The notes under the pieces are model-generated. The model had not been told where the DNA came from and searched no databases. It saw only the letters and a program-made list of their open reading frames with translations. Both the position numbers and the translations under genes were made by a program. A DNA stretch of 64,000 nt from Heloderma charlesbogerti (lineage: Eukaryota > Chordata > Lepidosauria > Squamata > Helodermatidae): positions 62,001 to 126,000 of the forward strand of contig JANEZZ010002360.1 of the NCBI GenBank assembly GCA_026122225.1, read 5' to 3'. Positions 10,800 to 22,300 of this stretch are shown one piece after another (the stretch's first letter is position 1; the number at the start of each line of letters is the position of its first letter).

Positions 10800-11790
10800 T
10801 TCCTTAACTGTCAAAATAAACTTGACTGTGCACCTGGACCTAGCAGGCAGGTGCCATTTTCTGCTCTGCCTCAGACAGCAAAATGTTTTTGGGCCAGGGC
10901 TGCAGAGGAAGGAGCTCCAGTGAAACCAGGTTTTTGGACTTTCTAGTCCATCCATAGGCTTTGCTGAGTAGCCTAGAAAAGAAGGTCTGGTTTGCTGCTA
11001 CCTGCTGGAGCTTCTCGGCTGCTCTTGGGTTCCCCTGCTGGAGGCTTTCCTAGCCCTGCTCTGAGAGGAGAATCTCTCCTTCTCTATATCAGCTCTGGAA
11101 ACATGAGGAGGAGGGGAAGGAGGAGAAGGAATGAATTCCCCCTCCGCTTCTCATAACTGCCCAATGATGACTTCCGTTCCTCTCTCCCCTCCTTCTCCCA
11201 AACAACCCCTCCTTTTTTCTTTCTTTTTTTACCTCTTCTTCCCCCTGTGCGGATACCATTGTCAGCTGGAGAGAGAAGAGGAAGCCACAGCAGCTGCTGC
11301 AGACCAGGAAATCCCAGCTGTGTACAAGAAGAAGTGGATTTTACCCTCGACAGCTGCATTCAGATTTGTTTGCAGGACCAGGAACAGAAAGTAAGGTGTT
11401 GGAAAGGGAACTCTGTGTGGGCAAAGAATACAGTTCCTGCCTTTTCCCCCTTTCATCTGCAGCTTTAGATCTCCATCACTGTTCTCCCCAATTGTTCATC
11501 TCCCTCCTCTAGAAGGTGACTTTTAAGATGGTGCCTTGATGGGAAAGAGAAAGGTAAAACGGGTGGTGAAAAAAAGACGGTACAGTTGGGAGACAACCCA
11601 TTGCAAAAGGGCATCCTTTCCTTTCCTCCACTCCCTTCCCCAGGATTAGTAGCTAAACTGGGGTTATGGGTTGGGGCGGGGGGGGTGTCAAAATCCATGC
11701 ATAAAGCAACGTTAAAAATAAAAGATCGTCTTCTCTGAAAGCCCCTCCCCTGTGTTTTATTTGCTTCTGAATTCCATACAGTAGAGGAAT
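10800..11790. other. Non-coding; pyrimidine-rich tract, no recognised gene
   Basis: The stretch 11100-11250 is strongly CT-rich with AGGAGG runs opposite. No exon with acceptor and donor in a convincing frame, and no repeat family, was recognised. Confidence 0.3.
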
Positions 11791-11794
11791 TGGC

Positions 11795-12290
11795 ACCGCA
11801 AACTTGGGGTGGGGGGTGGGGGGGATAACTCAGGAGGATCTTAACAGCTTGTGAATTCTGAGCACCGTAGACCCTTTGCGCAGGGTAAGGATGGACAGAT
11901 CATTCTATGTTTGGTCTGTATCAGCTTTGCATGTGTTCAATCACACCTCCATTCCATCCCATTTTCTGCTAAACTTCAAGCTTAGGAAAATTTGCATTTA
12001 AATTCTACACATCTTCGCCCCAAATTCTTCAGAAACTGGATCTTGGACTGCAGGAAAAATGCTTACTTTTCTCTTGAAACAAATCATAGTAAAAACTGGC
12101 ATTTTACAGCCTGGCAAATGTATATAATACATAATGTAGGAGGAAATAAATGTTGGATTCTTCAGCAGTTTTTTTAATGACATTTTCGAATTAAAATTTT
12201 GAAAGCAAAGGTTATTTCTTTAATTATATAAAAATGTTTATTCCCCTGGCTGTGGAGGAGCCTGTATTACACACAACTACCAATGCAAGA
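11795..12290. repeat. Segmental duplicate, left block B (mate about 52430-53180)
   Basis: Shared runs include ggatcttaacagcttgtgaa, gtaaggatggacagatcatt and agcctggcaaatgtat, in the same order as at 52465-53180. The right copy is cut off by a CR1 insertion at about 53180. Confidence 0.75.
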
Positions 12291-15200
12291 ATGTTATTTG
12301 TTAAATTACAGAAGAGTAATCACAAACTAAGTAAAAGGGAATTAATTAAGAAAATTGGGGATCATTTTGAGATGGTTATGTGTACAGCGTTACAGAGTTA
12401 CATCAATAAAATATGCACTGGTATTAGAAAGGTTGGAACTTTTGATTCAATATATTAGCAATTAATTGGGTATGAATGACTTGGATACTGCATTTATGAA
12501 GTTATAAAGTCTATAAAAAGTAGGTTTCAAGTGAGCCCACTTGGTCAATTTATAAGTGTGAGTAGAATATATTTATCCATTTGGTCAATGCAGTTGTAGG
12601 TTTTAATGTTTAGACTGTTAATGTCATATAAGTAAGCACATCTTTTTTTCTTTGTGCATATTTCTATATCTAATTTTTAAACAGTGAAAAGCAAGATGTT
12701 TTCAAAATGGAGGAACCATGAAATAAAATGTGATCCTGTAAGAATGCTCCCACTTCCCTTCCATGACAAATGTGGTTTGAGTCAAGATAGCTGATCTAGG
12801 GATGGGGAGAATTTCATTTATTCCATATTTATAAGCGAATTGTCTGAATTCACACTTCCCAAACTAATATGTGGATTACAGTAGTCCTTCAGATTAGGAA
12901 CTTCTCCACATTTTTTGATGCAGTTCTCATCTTAAAAACTGCATTAAAATGTGCGTCTTCAGGAAAGTTGCAGACCATTTATTATTGTCATGTTTATACT
13001 ACCTCATTTGCTCAAGGGCTATCAAGGTGGTGCATACACTAGGGATATATAGGAAAGTTGCATACAAAATGTGTATGTCAGGGAAATTTGCCTATGAAAA
13101 TAAAGGCTAATTTTCATGCATTTCTTTTTAAAAAAACAACAGACTGCTGTGGAAATCGTACAGAACCAACTTTTGATTGGATACAGGTTAAATTGACATG
13201 GACTGGAAATAGTCCAATTCACCTATCCCTAAACTGGACTTTGAGGGTTCAGTTTATAGAATTCTGACTATTCAGAGCAGTCCACAAGCTAGTATGACAG
13301 AAGCATTTGGATTAAAAGATGTGGTCCTGGTACAATATTCACCCTGGAGGGTTTCTGTCAGGCTGAACTGGAGTATGTCAAAAGGCAATGTTTCCTTTAA
13401 GGTCATGGTCCAAAAAATGGATCTGAAACTGTTTGAATCCAAGTAACTGATAGTGGACTGGGTGAAAAGCATCCCCATTTTTTCCAGCTTTTACTGACAG
13501 GTATTATGAATGGAAATCTCAAACCAAACCCACCATGGCCTGCTCCAGTCCTGAAATCAGTAGGGAAATTGAGTGGTAAATAGTTTTAAGATCAAATTTT
13601 CCCCGGAAGTCTAAGGGGTTTGTATAGGTAAAACACTTTAGAGGATTTAAAAATACTGTTTGAACTTGAGAATTAGAAAGATAAAGGCTTCCTTTCAAAT
13701 CTGGCCCCCAAGGCATTGGCCATGATCCAGCCAAAATGAAATTCTTTGGGGTCCCATTAATTTGCATGGGAAAGTTAAGTGCATGACTTGTGATGCAGTC
13801 ACACTATGGATGTTTACTTAGTTCAGGGCTTGGCATCCTCCTGCCCTCCAGTTGTTTTTGACTAGATTTTACATAAACTCCAGACAGCAAGCCCAATGGT
13901 CAGGGATTATGAGAGTTGCAACCCAAAACATCTGGAGGTCAATGGGTTACCCACCCTGACTTAGGAGGTTACTCCCATTGGACTCAGTGGGACTGACTCT
14001 TGACTAAATATGCCTAGGATAGTACTGTAAGGGTGCAATTCTAAACATAACGTCCTTGGAAGTACATTCAACTGAAATCACTGGGTAAATTACTCCATGT
14101 CAGTTGACATTTCCTGATTGCTGCCCTACCAGAATGCTGACAGGGGAACTGCATTGGGCTTTCTAAAATCCCAGAGAAAAGTTTCTATGGATAGAGGAGA
14201 GCCTCCGCTTGGGTGTAAACATATGTTCAGTGTAATGTGTGAATGTCCCTAGGGTGAGACATGATCCTTGCACATCCTTTCTCTACCACATGCACGCATG
14301 CACGCACAAAACACACACAGCAAATACTGGGGCTTTCGCACCATATTTCTTCCTTCAGAAAGTCAACACATGGGCACCAACTTCCATGTTTCATTTCTCT
14401 ACTGTTATGAATTTATAAATCATTTGTGTGCCTATATCATCAAGACTGAATTCAAGTGTTGAATGCACTTCAGTGTGAGTAACTTCTGTACAAACCCTGG
14501 TGGCTTCCAGCAATCACACTGACTCATAGGTACAAACAATAGGTGACTTTATGGTGCTGGTACACTGGGAAGGATTTCAGCGGTTTAGGGGGTGGCACAC
14601 ACCAATGGACTGGATCAAAAATGTAATAGTTTGTCAGTTAAACAGGAAGCCTGCACAGTTCCAACTTTCTTGGACTCGATGACAGTCCCAGAATTCTGTT
14701 TGTTCCAAATGGCTAAAAATGGTCTTATCCACCTTAGAGTCCCCACTGGTGCTTCATAAGCCTTCACTGACCCGCTCCCAGACAAAAGTCCTTGCTCTCT
14801 GTGTGTGTCTCCCACTCCAAAGCATCCTCCCTCACCAGCAGACAACCTTCAGAGACACACAAATAAGGATGGGCAAATGAGACCTTTCCAAAATTGGCAT
14901 GATTCTCTCAATATTTGCTTGCCAGTCGCATCATGCCCCATTTCTCTACGAATTTGCGACAGCTGCTCATTCTGTGCGAATGGGAAAACTGTGCCAATTG
15001 AGCAGGGATTGGATGTGAAATTTGCGCAATGTTCCCCCATTTGATTTACACAATTTTTCTATATTTCCTAATTCAGTCCATGGGGAAAATGTGTGTAAAT
15101 TTTGGGAATTTGCACAAATCAAACACAAGTACACATCCAGCCATTTAAGAACATTTTCGAGGGACACATGTTTGCAATCATGTTTGGAGTTTGAATATCA

Positions 15201-15465
15201 TCTGCCCTGCTAGCTTGGACCAAAGGTGTAATCCATCCCCCAGACCAAACATGATTGCCCTCCCCTGGGCTATAGGCAAGTCAACATTTCTAGGAGGAGT
15301 GTACTCTGCATTTGGCTGAATCCCAAACTAGATTGAGCAGATTAAGACAAATTTGGGAAATACCTAAATCGAAGTGGGGCCCCTCCAAAGTGGACTGAAT
15401 CTGAATGTAAACATTCCTGAAGATTCAGGGTTCAGAGGGACACAGAGACACAAACATTGTATCTC
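12290..15465. other. Long non-coding stretch
   Basis: AT-rich. It includes 12740-12835, which recurs at 43481-43575 and contains a tagggatggggagaattt hAT-like end. A copy of a dispersed inverted repeat (gtcagggattatgagagttg) lies at 13835-13965. A gcaaat/tgtgcaa-rich MITE-like tract lies at 14868-15150. No exon was recognised. Confidence 0.4.
13835..13965. repeat. Dispersed inverted repeat, copy
   Basis: The ends are cctccagttg and catctggagg, with an aatggtcagggatt core. Further copies lie at 17922-18050, 32105-32205, 34965-35062 and 38898-39005. The structure suggests a MITE, but TSDs were not found. Confidence 0.5.
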
Positions 15466-15473
15466 CATGAGAT

Positions 15474-17043
15474 TAGGGATGTCAGAGAATTCCACGACGG
15501 ATCTTGGTGAGGCCGAATGCCAATGCATTCGCCCCCCCGAAATCTGTCGTGGAACGAAGCCCCTACCTCCCCGACCCACGAAAGGTGTGCAGGACAAAGT
15601 CCCCACCGCCCCCACCCCACGGAAGGTGCACGAAACGGAGCACTTATCTGCTCCCGTCTGCATTGCTTTGCGAATGGCGGCTGTCCTGCGGCCGCCATTC
15701 ACTTTCTCCTCTTCATAGCCGTGATAGGCTACGTGATAGGTAGCCGCCGCCATTTGCTTACGCTGGTTTTTTTTTCCCCCTTACCATGATAGGCTATGTA
15801 AATGCTTGCGTAGCCTATCATGGCAGGGGGGGAAAAACCCAGCGTACGCAAATGGCGGTAGCCGCCGCCATTTGCATACGCTGGGTCCCCCCCCCCGTGA
15901 TAGGCTATGTAAATACTTATGTAGCCTACCACGGCTAATGCAGGGATGCCATTTCCATCCCTGCGAAGGCCGTGATAGGCTACGTATCTACGTAGCCTAT
16001 CACGGGGGGGGGGAACCCCAGTGTTCGCAAATGGCGGCAGCTACCGCCATTTACATATGCTGGGTTCGCCCCCCCGCCATGATAGGCTATGTAAGTATTT
16101 ATGTAGCCTATCACGGCAAGGGGGAAAAAGCCCAGTGTTCGCAAATGGCGGCAGCTACCGCCATTTACATATGCTGGGTTCGCCCCCCCGCCATGATAGG
16201 CTATGTAAGTATTTATGTAGCCTATCACGGCAAGGGGGAAAAAAACCCAGTGTTCGCAAATGGCGGCAGCTACCGCCATTTACATATGCTGGGTTCGCCC
16301 CCCCGCCATGATAGGCTATGTAAGTATTTATGTAGCCTATCACAGCAAGGGGGAAAAAAACCCAGTGTTCGCAAATGGCGGCAGCTACCGCCATTTACAT
16401 ATGCTGGGTTCGCCCCCCCGCCATGATAGGCTATGTAAGTATTTATGTAGCCTATCACGGCAAGGGGGAAAAAAACCCAGTGTTCGCAAATGGCGGCAGC
16501 TACCGCCATTTACATATGCTGGGTTCGCCCCCCCGCCATGATAGGCTATGTAAGTATTTATGTAGCCTATCACAGCAAGGGGGAAAAAAACCCAGTGTTC
16601 GCAAATGGCGGCAGCTACCGCCATTTACATATGCTGGGTTCGCCCCCCCCCCCCGCCATGATAGGCTACGTAAGTATTTATGTAGCCTATCACAGCAAGG
16701 GGGAAAAAACCCCAGCGTATGCAAATGGTGGCAGCTACCGCCATTTGCGTACGCTGGGGTTTTTCCCCCTGCCGTGATAGGCTACGTAAATATTTACGTA
16801 GCCTATCATGGCTCAATACAGGGACGCAAATGGCGGCAGCTACGACAGCTGCCATTTGCGTCCCTGCAGGGCTGCCCAGTGGCTGCATGTCCGGCTGCGG
16901 GCGGCCGGAGCCGGCCGGTAGCTCCGCGGCTTGGCCCTGGAGCGAAGCCAGCCAGGCAGGATTCCGGGGGGAGGGATGGAGCACCTCCCCCCCCACCGCG
17001 GATGCCCCTGCGCAGAGCCAGGTAAGGGATTTGTACATCCCTA
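15474..17043. mobile_element. PH element, 1570 bp, carrying a 115-bp tandem array
   Basis: The TSD catgagat is perfect (15466-15473 and 17044-17051), so the whole 1.57 kb is one insertion. The left end is of the type seen at 23316 and the right end has ccaggtaagg at 17019. It is the largest copy because one pair of palindromes has been amplified in tandem (separate entry). Confidence 0.9.
16017..16715. repeat. Tandem array of six 114-115-bp units, each with two palindromes
   Basis: gcaaatggcggc recurs at 16027, 16141, 16256, 16371, 16486 and 16601, then at 16721 in a diverged unit. Each unit has one ATGGCGGC hairpin and one GGCTATGTAAGTATTTATGT palindrome, with a C-tract between. The base before gcaaggggg alternates between units (cacgg, cacag), giving a 230-bp higher-order repeat in the middle of the array. 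Confidence 0.92.
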
Positions 17044-17290
17044 CATGAGATGATACCTTTTCTTCCACAAGATCACTATAATAGATGGATGGGAGAGAAG
17101 GGGGTGGGGAGGGCAGTTTTGTGACTGGCAGATTTAGCTTCCCATTACAGTGAATGGTTTCAACAGGCTTTCCAAACCCAGTGCTTTGGAGGAAGGATGT
17201 TCAAGTAATATATCATAGCACTGAGGGGGGAAAAAACAGTCTTGTTGCTGTATTTGCTTTCCCATTTATCTTATTGAGTAGCATAATTAT

Positions 17291-17768
17291 TAAGGATGGA
17301 CGAAAGTCCCTTACCTGGTCCCGCAGCTGTTTTCGGTGGGGGGGAGGCGCTCTGGTTCTCCCCCCAAAATTCTTGGTGGGGGGGAGGCGCCCCGCCCCTC
17401 CCTGCCGAAATTCAGGCTGGGGGGGAGGCTCCCCATCCCTCCCCACTGAAATTCTGGCTGGGGGGGAGCGCCTCGCCTCTCCTGCCGCAAAAGAAAAAAG
17501 TTATGTAAAAAAAAAAAAAAACAGTGATAGGCTACGTAAATCGTTACGTAGCCTATCACTTCTTCTTCTTCTTCTTCTTTTACTTTACTGGGAAATGGCA
17601 GCGGCGGCAGCCGGTCGGAAGACCGGCCACCGCCGCTGCCAAAACGCCGCCGAAATGCCGCCGGGACCCGCCACCGAGAGGGACATTCGCACAAGGTAAG
17701 TCCCATCCCGGGGGGGGGCATGTCGGAGAATTTCCCCACCAATTTCGGGGGGCTGAATGCATTGGGGA
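17291..17768. mobile_element. PH element, right end truncated
   Basis: The left terminus is taaggatggacgaaagtccc followed by cttacc. The interior has a TACGTA-type palindrome at 17523-17559. An outward aaggtaagt lies at 17692-17700. The terminal hairpin breaks off after ctgaatgcattgg, and no TSD is present. Confidence 0.75.
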
Positions 17769-17921
17769 ATGTCGGGGCCCACATGCCAGCAGTGGGTGGG
17801 GCCACATCCAACAGTGGGAGGGGCCACCCACTGCTTCCATGTGGCCCCTCAATGTGATTGTCCATATCTACTCACACACACTCCCATGTAAGTGCAGACA
17901 CTGACTCTGTTGCAGGAATGG

Positions 17922-18050
17922 AGAACTTCTGGTCCTCACTATGTTGCTGAACTTTAACACCCATCAGCCCTAGCCAACATGGCCAGTGGTAAAGGCTGAT
18001 GGGAGTTGCAGCCCAGCGGCATCTAGGGGGCCACGTGATCCCTATCCCTG
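17922..18050. repeat. Dispersed inverted repeat, copy
   Basis: It contains catcagccctagccaacatg followed by ggctgatgggagttgcag, the same family as at 13835. Confidence 0.5.
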
Positions 18051-18256
18051 GTACAAAGGGAGCCATTTAAAAAGCCAAATTGCGGGGGGGCACACACACC
18101 ATGTTTTGATGCTTGTAGTGTTCGGTAGAGAAGAGTTAGCCCTCCCCTCCCCAATGCCCCCCCAAAAAATGCCCCCTTCCTGCAATTGGGTTTTTATAAG
18201 ACTCCATTCATTCCAAAGGAGGCTTTCCAATAGCCTTAATACAGCATGGGCAGGGG

Positions 18257-18717
18257 TAGGAATGTACGGAATACTCACCCCATTCTGGTCCAGGCATCTG
18301 CTGGGGGGGGAGGCAATCCATCTCTCCCCCAAGAAACCTGCTTGGCCGGCTCCACTCCACGATGAATCCACAGAGCCACCAGCTGGGGCCGCCCACAGTC
18401 AGACTTCCATCCGCTACCAGGCTGCAGCCACAAATGGCGTCTGGCATAGGGGACGCCATTTGCATCCCTGCCCTTGGCCTTGATGGGCTACATAAATATT
18501 TACATAGCCTATCACGGCAAACAGCAGGGATGCAAATGGCGTAGCGGACAGCTGCGGATTGAAGACAATGACCTGGACCAGCCGCTGCCAGGTAGGGTCC
18601 ATCCTGGGGGGATTTCGGGGGTGGGGGGGTAGTCCGTTCTGCCCCAGACTCTGGGGGGCCAGATTCTAAAGAATCTGGCCTCATTGGAGTCTGTGACAGA
18701 TTTCTCCACCATCCCTA
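18257..18717. mobile_element. PH element, 461 bp
   Basis: The TSD is ggcagggg against ggcagagg (7 of 8). The right end has the attctaaagaatc hairpin. Palindromes lie at 18434-18463 and 18478-18521. It is closely related to the copies at 8466, 48077 and 60285. Confidence 0.87.
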
Positions 18718-18995
18718 GGCAGAGGAGCCATAGAACGGCTTTATTGCTGACCAATGATCAGAGCGATAAGGCAGGGAAGCTGACGGGTGGATGGGGACAA
18801 CCCCGCCGCCCTGGCTCCCTCTGCCCGCACTGCCTCCCAGTTCCCACATTCTGGACTTTCCCCATCCCCATGGAGTAAGTGCTGCCCCAAGAGGTAGCAA
18901 TACATATTGTACCCCAAGGCTTTTCTCCACAATAAAAATCTTCAATTCAAATAAAGCTCTGTACAAAGTAGGGTGTTCTGTTCTTAAAGTGGCTT

Positions 18996-19001
18996 TTTAA
19001 T
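18996..19001 (-). terminator. Candidate polyadenylation signal (ATTAAA) for the inhibitor gene
   Basis: The minus strand reads ATTAAA 41 bases past the stop codon. It is a common variant of AATAAA. No perfect AATAAA on this strand is closer. The actual cleavage site cannot be seen. Confidence 0.4.
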
Positions 19002-19041
19002 GGATTCAACTCTAGGAGAAGCTTATCAATTAATAAACCAA

Positions 19042-19328
19042 TCAATCAGTCTGGGAGCGAAGAAGTGCAGAACAACAAGCCTTCAACTGAGAGGTTATCA
19101 GATAAGACAGGCTGTTTAGAGGAGAAGGATGAGGTGCAGTGATGATATTCTGGGTTGGAGAAGATGCAGCCTCGGTGGAAATGCTGGAGGCTGCAGTGCA
19201 TTCAGTCTTAGTCAGGCCAATATCCATGTGTATATCTGATCCTATAAAGCTCCTGACACCGTCTTCAATTACGGCACAGGCAGCCTCAGTAGCACAGGCC
19301 TTGGCAGCAAATTCCAAGAATGGTGGAC
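19042..19328 (-). CDS. Exon 6: second half of domain 2, C-terminal tail and stop
   Basis: The acceptor ttcctgcag precedes 19328. The coding part is 287 bases and ends in TGA at 19044-19042. KACATEAAC and later TECTAASS supply the remaining domain-2 cysteines. Unlike the usual domain 2, which ends soon after this cysteine, some 45 further residues follow. They are Ser/Thr/Pro-rich first, then mildly hydrophobic (SYLITSQLKACCSALL). Either the protein has a longer tail or an old frameshift has changed its end. Confidence 0.82.
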
Positions 19329-22300
19329 CTGCAGGAATAACCGAGATGGTGGTCAGCATCGAGCTTGCAATGGATACTTCTCAGCCCAATAGAGCTGCCC
19401 CCACAGTTCTCCTCAGGTGAAACTGGAGACTCTGGATGGGGCAAAACATCCAAGGAATTTTGAGGGAGGCCAAAAGAGTCGACAACCCTAGCAAAATCCC
19501 CCAGGCACTGTTCCCTGCACAACTCTGATTGCGATTGGCTGAAAGCAGGGGAGGGCAACATGCAGCCCCTGTGTGGAAGGATGAAGCACCCACATTGTAC
19601 TCCTACACATTCACCCGGATCCAAGTTTAGTTTTGCAATATGCACCCCTGGCTTTGCTCCTAACGGCAAAGCCAAGAAAAAGCTATTGCCAGTCCGGTGA
19701 ACTTCTCAGGGAACTTGTGTGGTATATATAGTTGCTGCATTCACTAGGGATGTCAGAGAATTTTTCCAGCGCATTCGGCCCCCCGAAATTGGTGGAGAAA
19801 CGGTGTGCCCCCCCGCACCCCCCCCCCATGACGGGACTTACCTTGTTCGAATGTCCCTGGCGGCGGCGGCTCCGGCGGCGGTTCGGCGGCAGTTGGGCGG
19901 TGGCGGCTGTGGCGGCCAGTCTTCCGACCGGCTGCCACCGCCACCATTTCCAAGTAAAACAAACAAACAAACAAACGTGATAGGCTATGTAAAGATTTAC
20001 GTAGCCTATCACGGCTAGATTTTTAAAAAACACCGTGATAGGCTATGTAAATCTTTACGTAGTCTATCACGTTTGTTTGTTTGTTTGTTTGTTTTACTTG
20101 GAAATGGTGGCAGTGGCAGCCGGTCGGAAGACCGGCCGCCGCAGCCACCGCCGCCCAACTGCTTTTGAAAAAAAAGGCTGACTTTGAAAAAAAAAAAAAA
20201 AAGCACATATGCAAATGGCGGCGCCCATAGGCGCCAACATTTCCGTTCCTTATTATGGCACGTGTAGTCTACATAAACATTTACGTAGACTATGGCGAAA
20301 ATAAGGGGAACGCAAATAGCGTTCCCCTTATTTTGGCCGTAGTCTACGTAAATGTTTACGTAGACTACACATGCCAAAATAAGGAACGCAAATGGCGGCA
20401 ACCATGGGTGCCGCCATTTGCGTACGCTCTTTTTTTTTTTCAAAGTCAGCCGTGATAGGCTACGTAAACATTTATGTAGCCTATCACATTGTTCTTTGAA
20501 AATCTACCCATGATAGGCTACGTAAATCTTTACATAGCCTATCACGTTTGTTGTTTGTTCGGTTTTTTTACTTGGAAATGGCGGCGGCAGCAGCCAGTCG
20601 GAAGACCAGCCGCCGCCGCCACTGAACCACGGCCGAACCGCCGCCGGGAGCCGCCGCCGCCAGGGACATTCGCTCAAGGTAAGTCCCATCCCGGGGGGGT
20701 GGGGGGGCAGACCGTTTCTCCACCAATTTCGGGGGGCCGAATGCGTTGGCATTCATCCTCCCGGAGATTCGTGGAGAAATTCTCTGACATCCCTAACTGC
20801 GTGTAATGCTTCTAAATCTCTCTCCCCCCCCCCATGTACTTTGAGATTATTAATGTGCAAGGAGAAGTGCCACAGTGATGTATAGTGTTGGACATCACCC
20901 TGGACTAGAGAGACATAGGGTCAAATCCCCACTGAGTCATGAAAACTGAAGGGCCGCATCACACTCTCAGCCTACCTCACAAGGCTCCTAAGTAGATAAA
21001 ATGGTGGCTGCTCTGTGTAGGGGTAGGGATGCTGGAGAATTTTGAGGTAGACTAAAATGAGCTCGGATTTCTAAGAATCTAACCTGTGGAATCTGCTGCA
21101 GACCGACCCCCTCAGGCTGTGTGGAGTCCGTGGACTTTCGGATGATTTTTTTATTTATTTTCCCGAAATTTATGCATATAAATTAGTGGGAAAATACATA
21201 CGTTTCTGCTGAGGAAACATTGAATGGAATGGGGAACAATACACTAAATGTTACATACTAAGGCAAATTATGTAAATTCTTATGTAAATACTTATGCAAT
21301 TATTTGCATATTTTTCTGCATGATGAAAACAAAATATTCGCATCCATCTGTGGGTGGACAACAGAACAAAAGGCACCTGACAATCCATGAAACACAGACA
21401 GAGAAGATTTTATACAGTCTGTACAGCCCTAGTCAGAGGTGTGGAATCTCCTTCAGGCCTGGGGCTTCATTCCACTAGTGGATGCATTTTTGAAAGCAAA
21501 AGGGGGCTGAGCTGGGAGCAGGGCCCAAATGCCGTAAACACCAGCACGTTTTGGATTAGAATTCTGACTGCCAGGAACTCAGCCTTAGCAGAGGCATTTC
21601 AACCTCTTAGAATGGCGGAAAAATGCACAAAACCTGGGAAATCCACCAAACAATTGGCAGACAGGGAGAGGCAGGAGGCCAGGGGAAGAGGGTCCCTGCT
21701 GGGCTGGATTTAGGGATGTACCATCATTCCTAAATCCAGATGAACGAAAATCAGTTCCATCTTGTGTTTCACAGATTGCCAGGCACCTTTTGTTCCGTCA
21801 TCCACCCATCGACAAAACTGGATTTTTTTTGTTTCCAAATTTGCACAAATTTGCATTTGCACAAATATGCATTTGTGCAATTTTGCACGTGTGAAAATGA
21901 GCAAATTCACCCAGATGTGCATTTTCAAATTTTAGCCTATGGGGAAAATGCACTTTTTTGGCCAGGATTTTTTTATTTTGCATATTTTTTCTAAGACAAA
22001 ATTCACACAAAATTTACACACAATTTTGTGTGAAAATTCACTAGGGCAGTAGGAAATTCAGAAACTCAGTATGCAAGTATGTGGAATCTGCCCAACAGGA
22101 GATAGGCTGGTCTGCTGCCAAATCTGTGGGTCAGATTCATGAAAATCTGAACTCATTTGGTTCCATTACAGATTTTTCCAACATCTCTAAATGGATTGGG
22201 AATTCCAGAGAGCTACATTTAGCTCCTAGACCTGAGGTTCTGCACCTCTGCTTGATGTGCACCACTCCACATTCATTAGAAGAAGGGCAGGCTAGAAATG

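Noticed and set aside
16017..16715. CRISPR-like array
   Set aside because: Regular direct repeats with palindromes, but no unique spacers; each 115-bp unit is wholly repeated and the DNA is from a vertebrate.
15806..17025. Long open frames with repeated IGYVSIYVAYHG-like segments, on both strands here and in many other places
   Set aside because: They are translations of the TACGTA palindromes. The same peptide appears on both strands and in all PH elements, with no splice or promoter context, so they are not genes.
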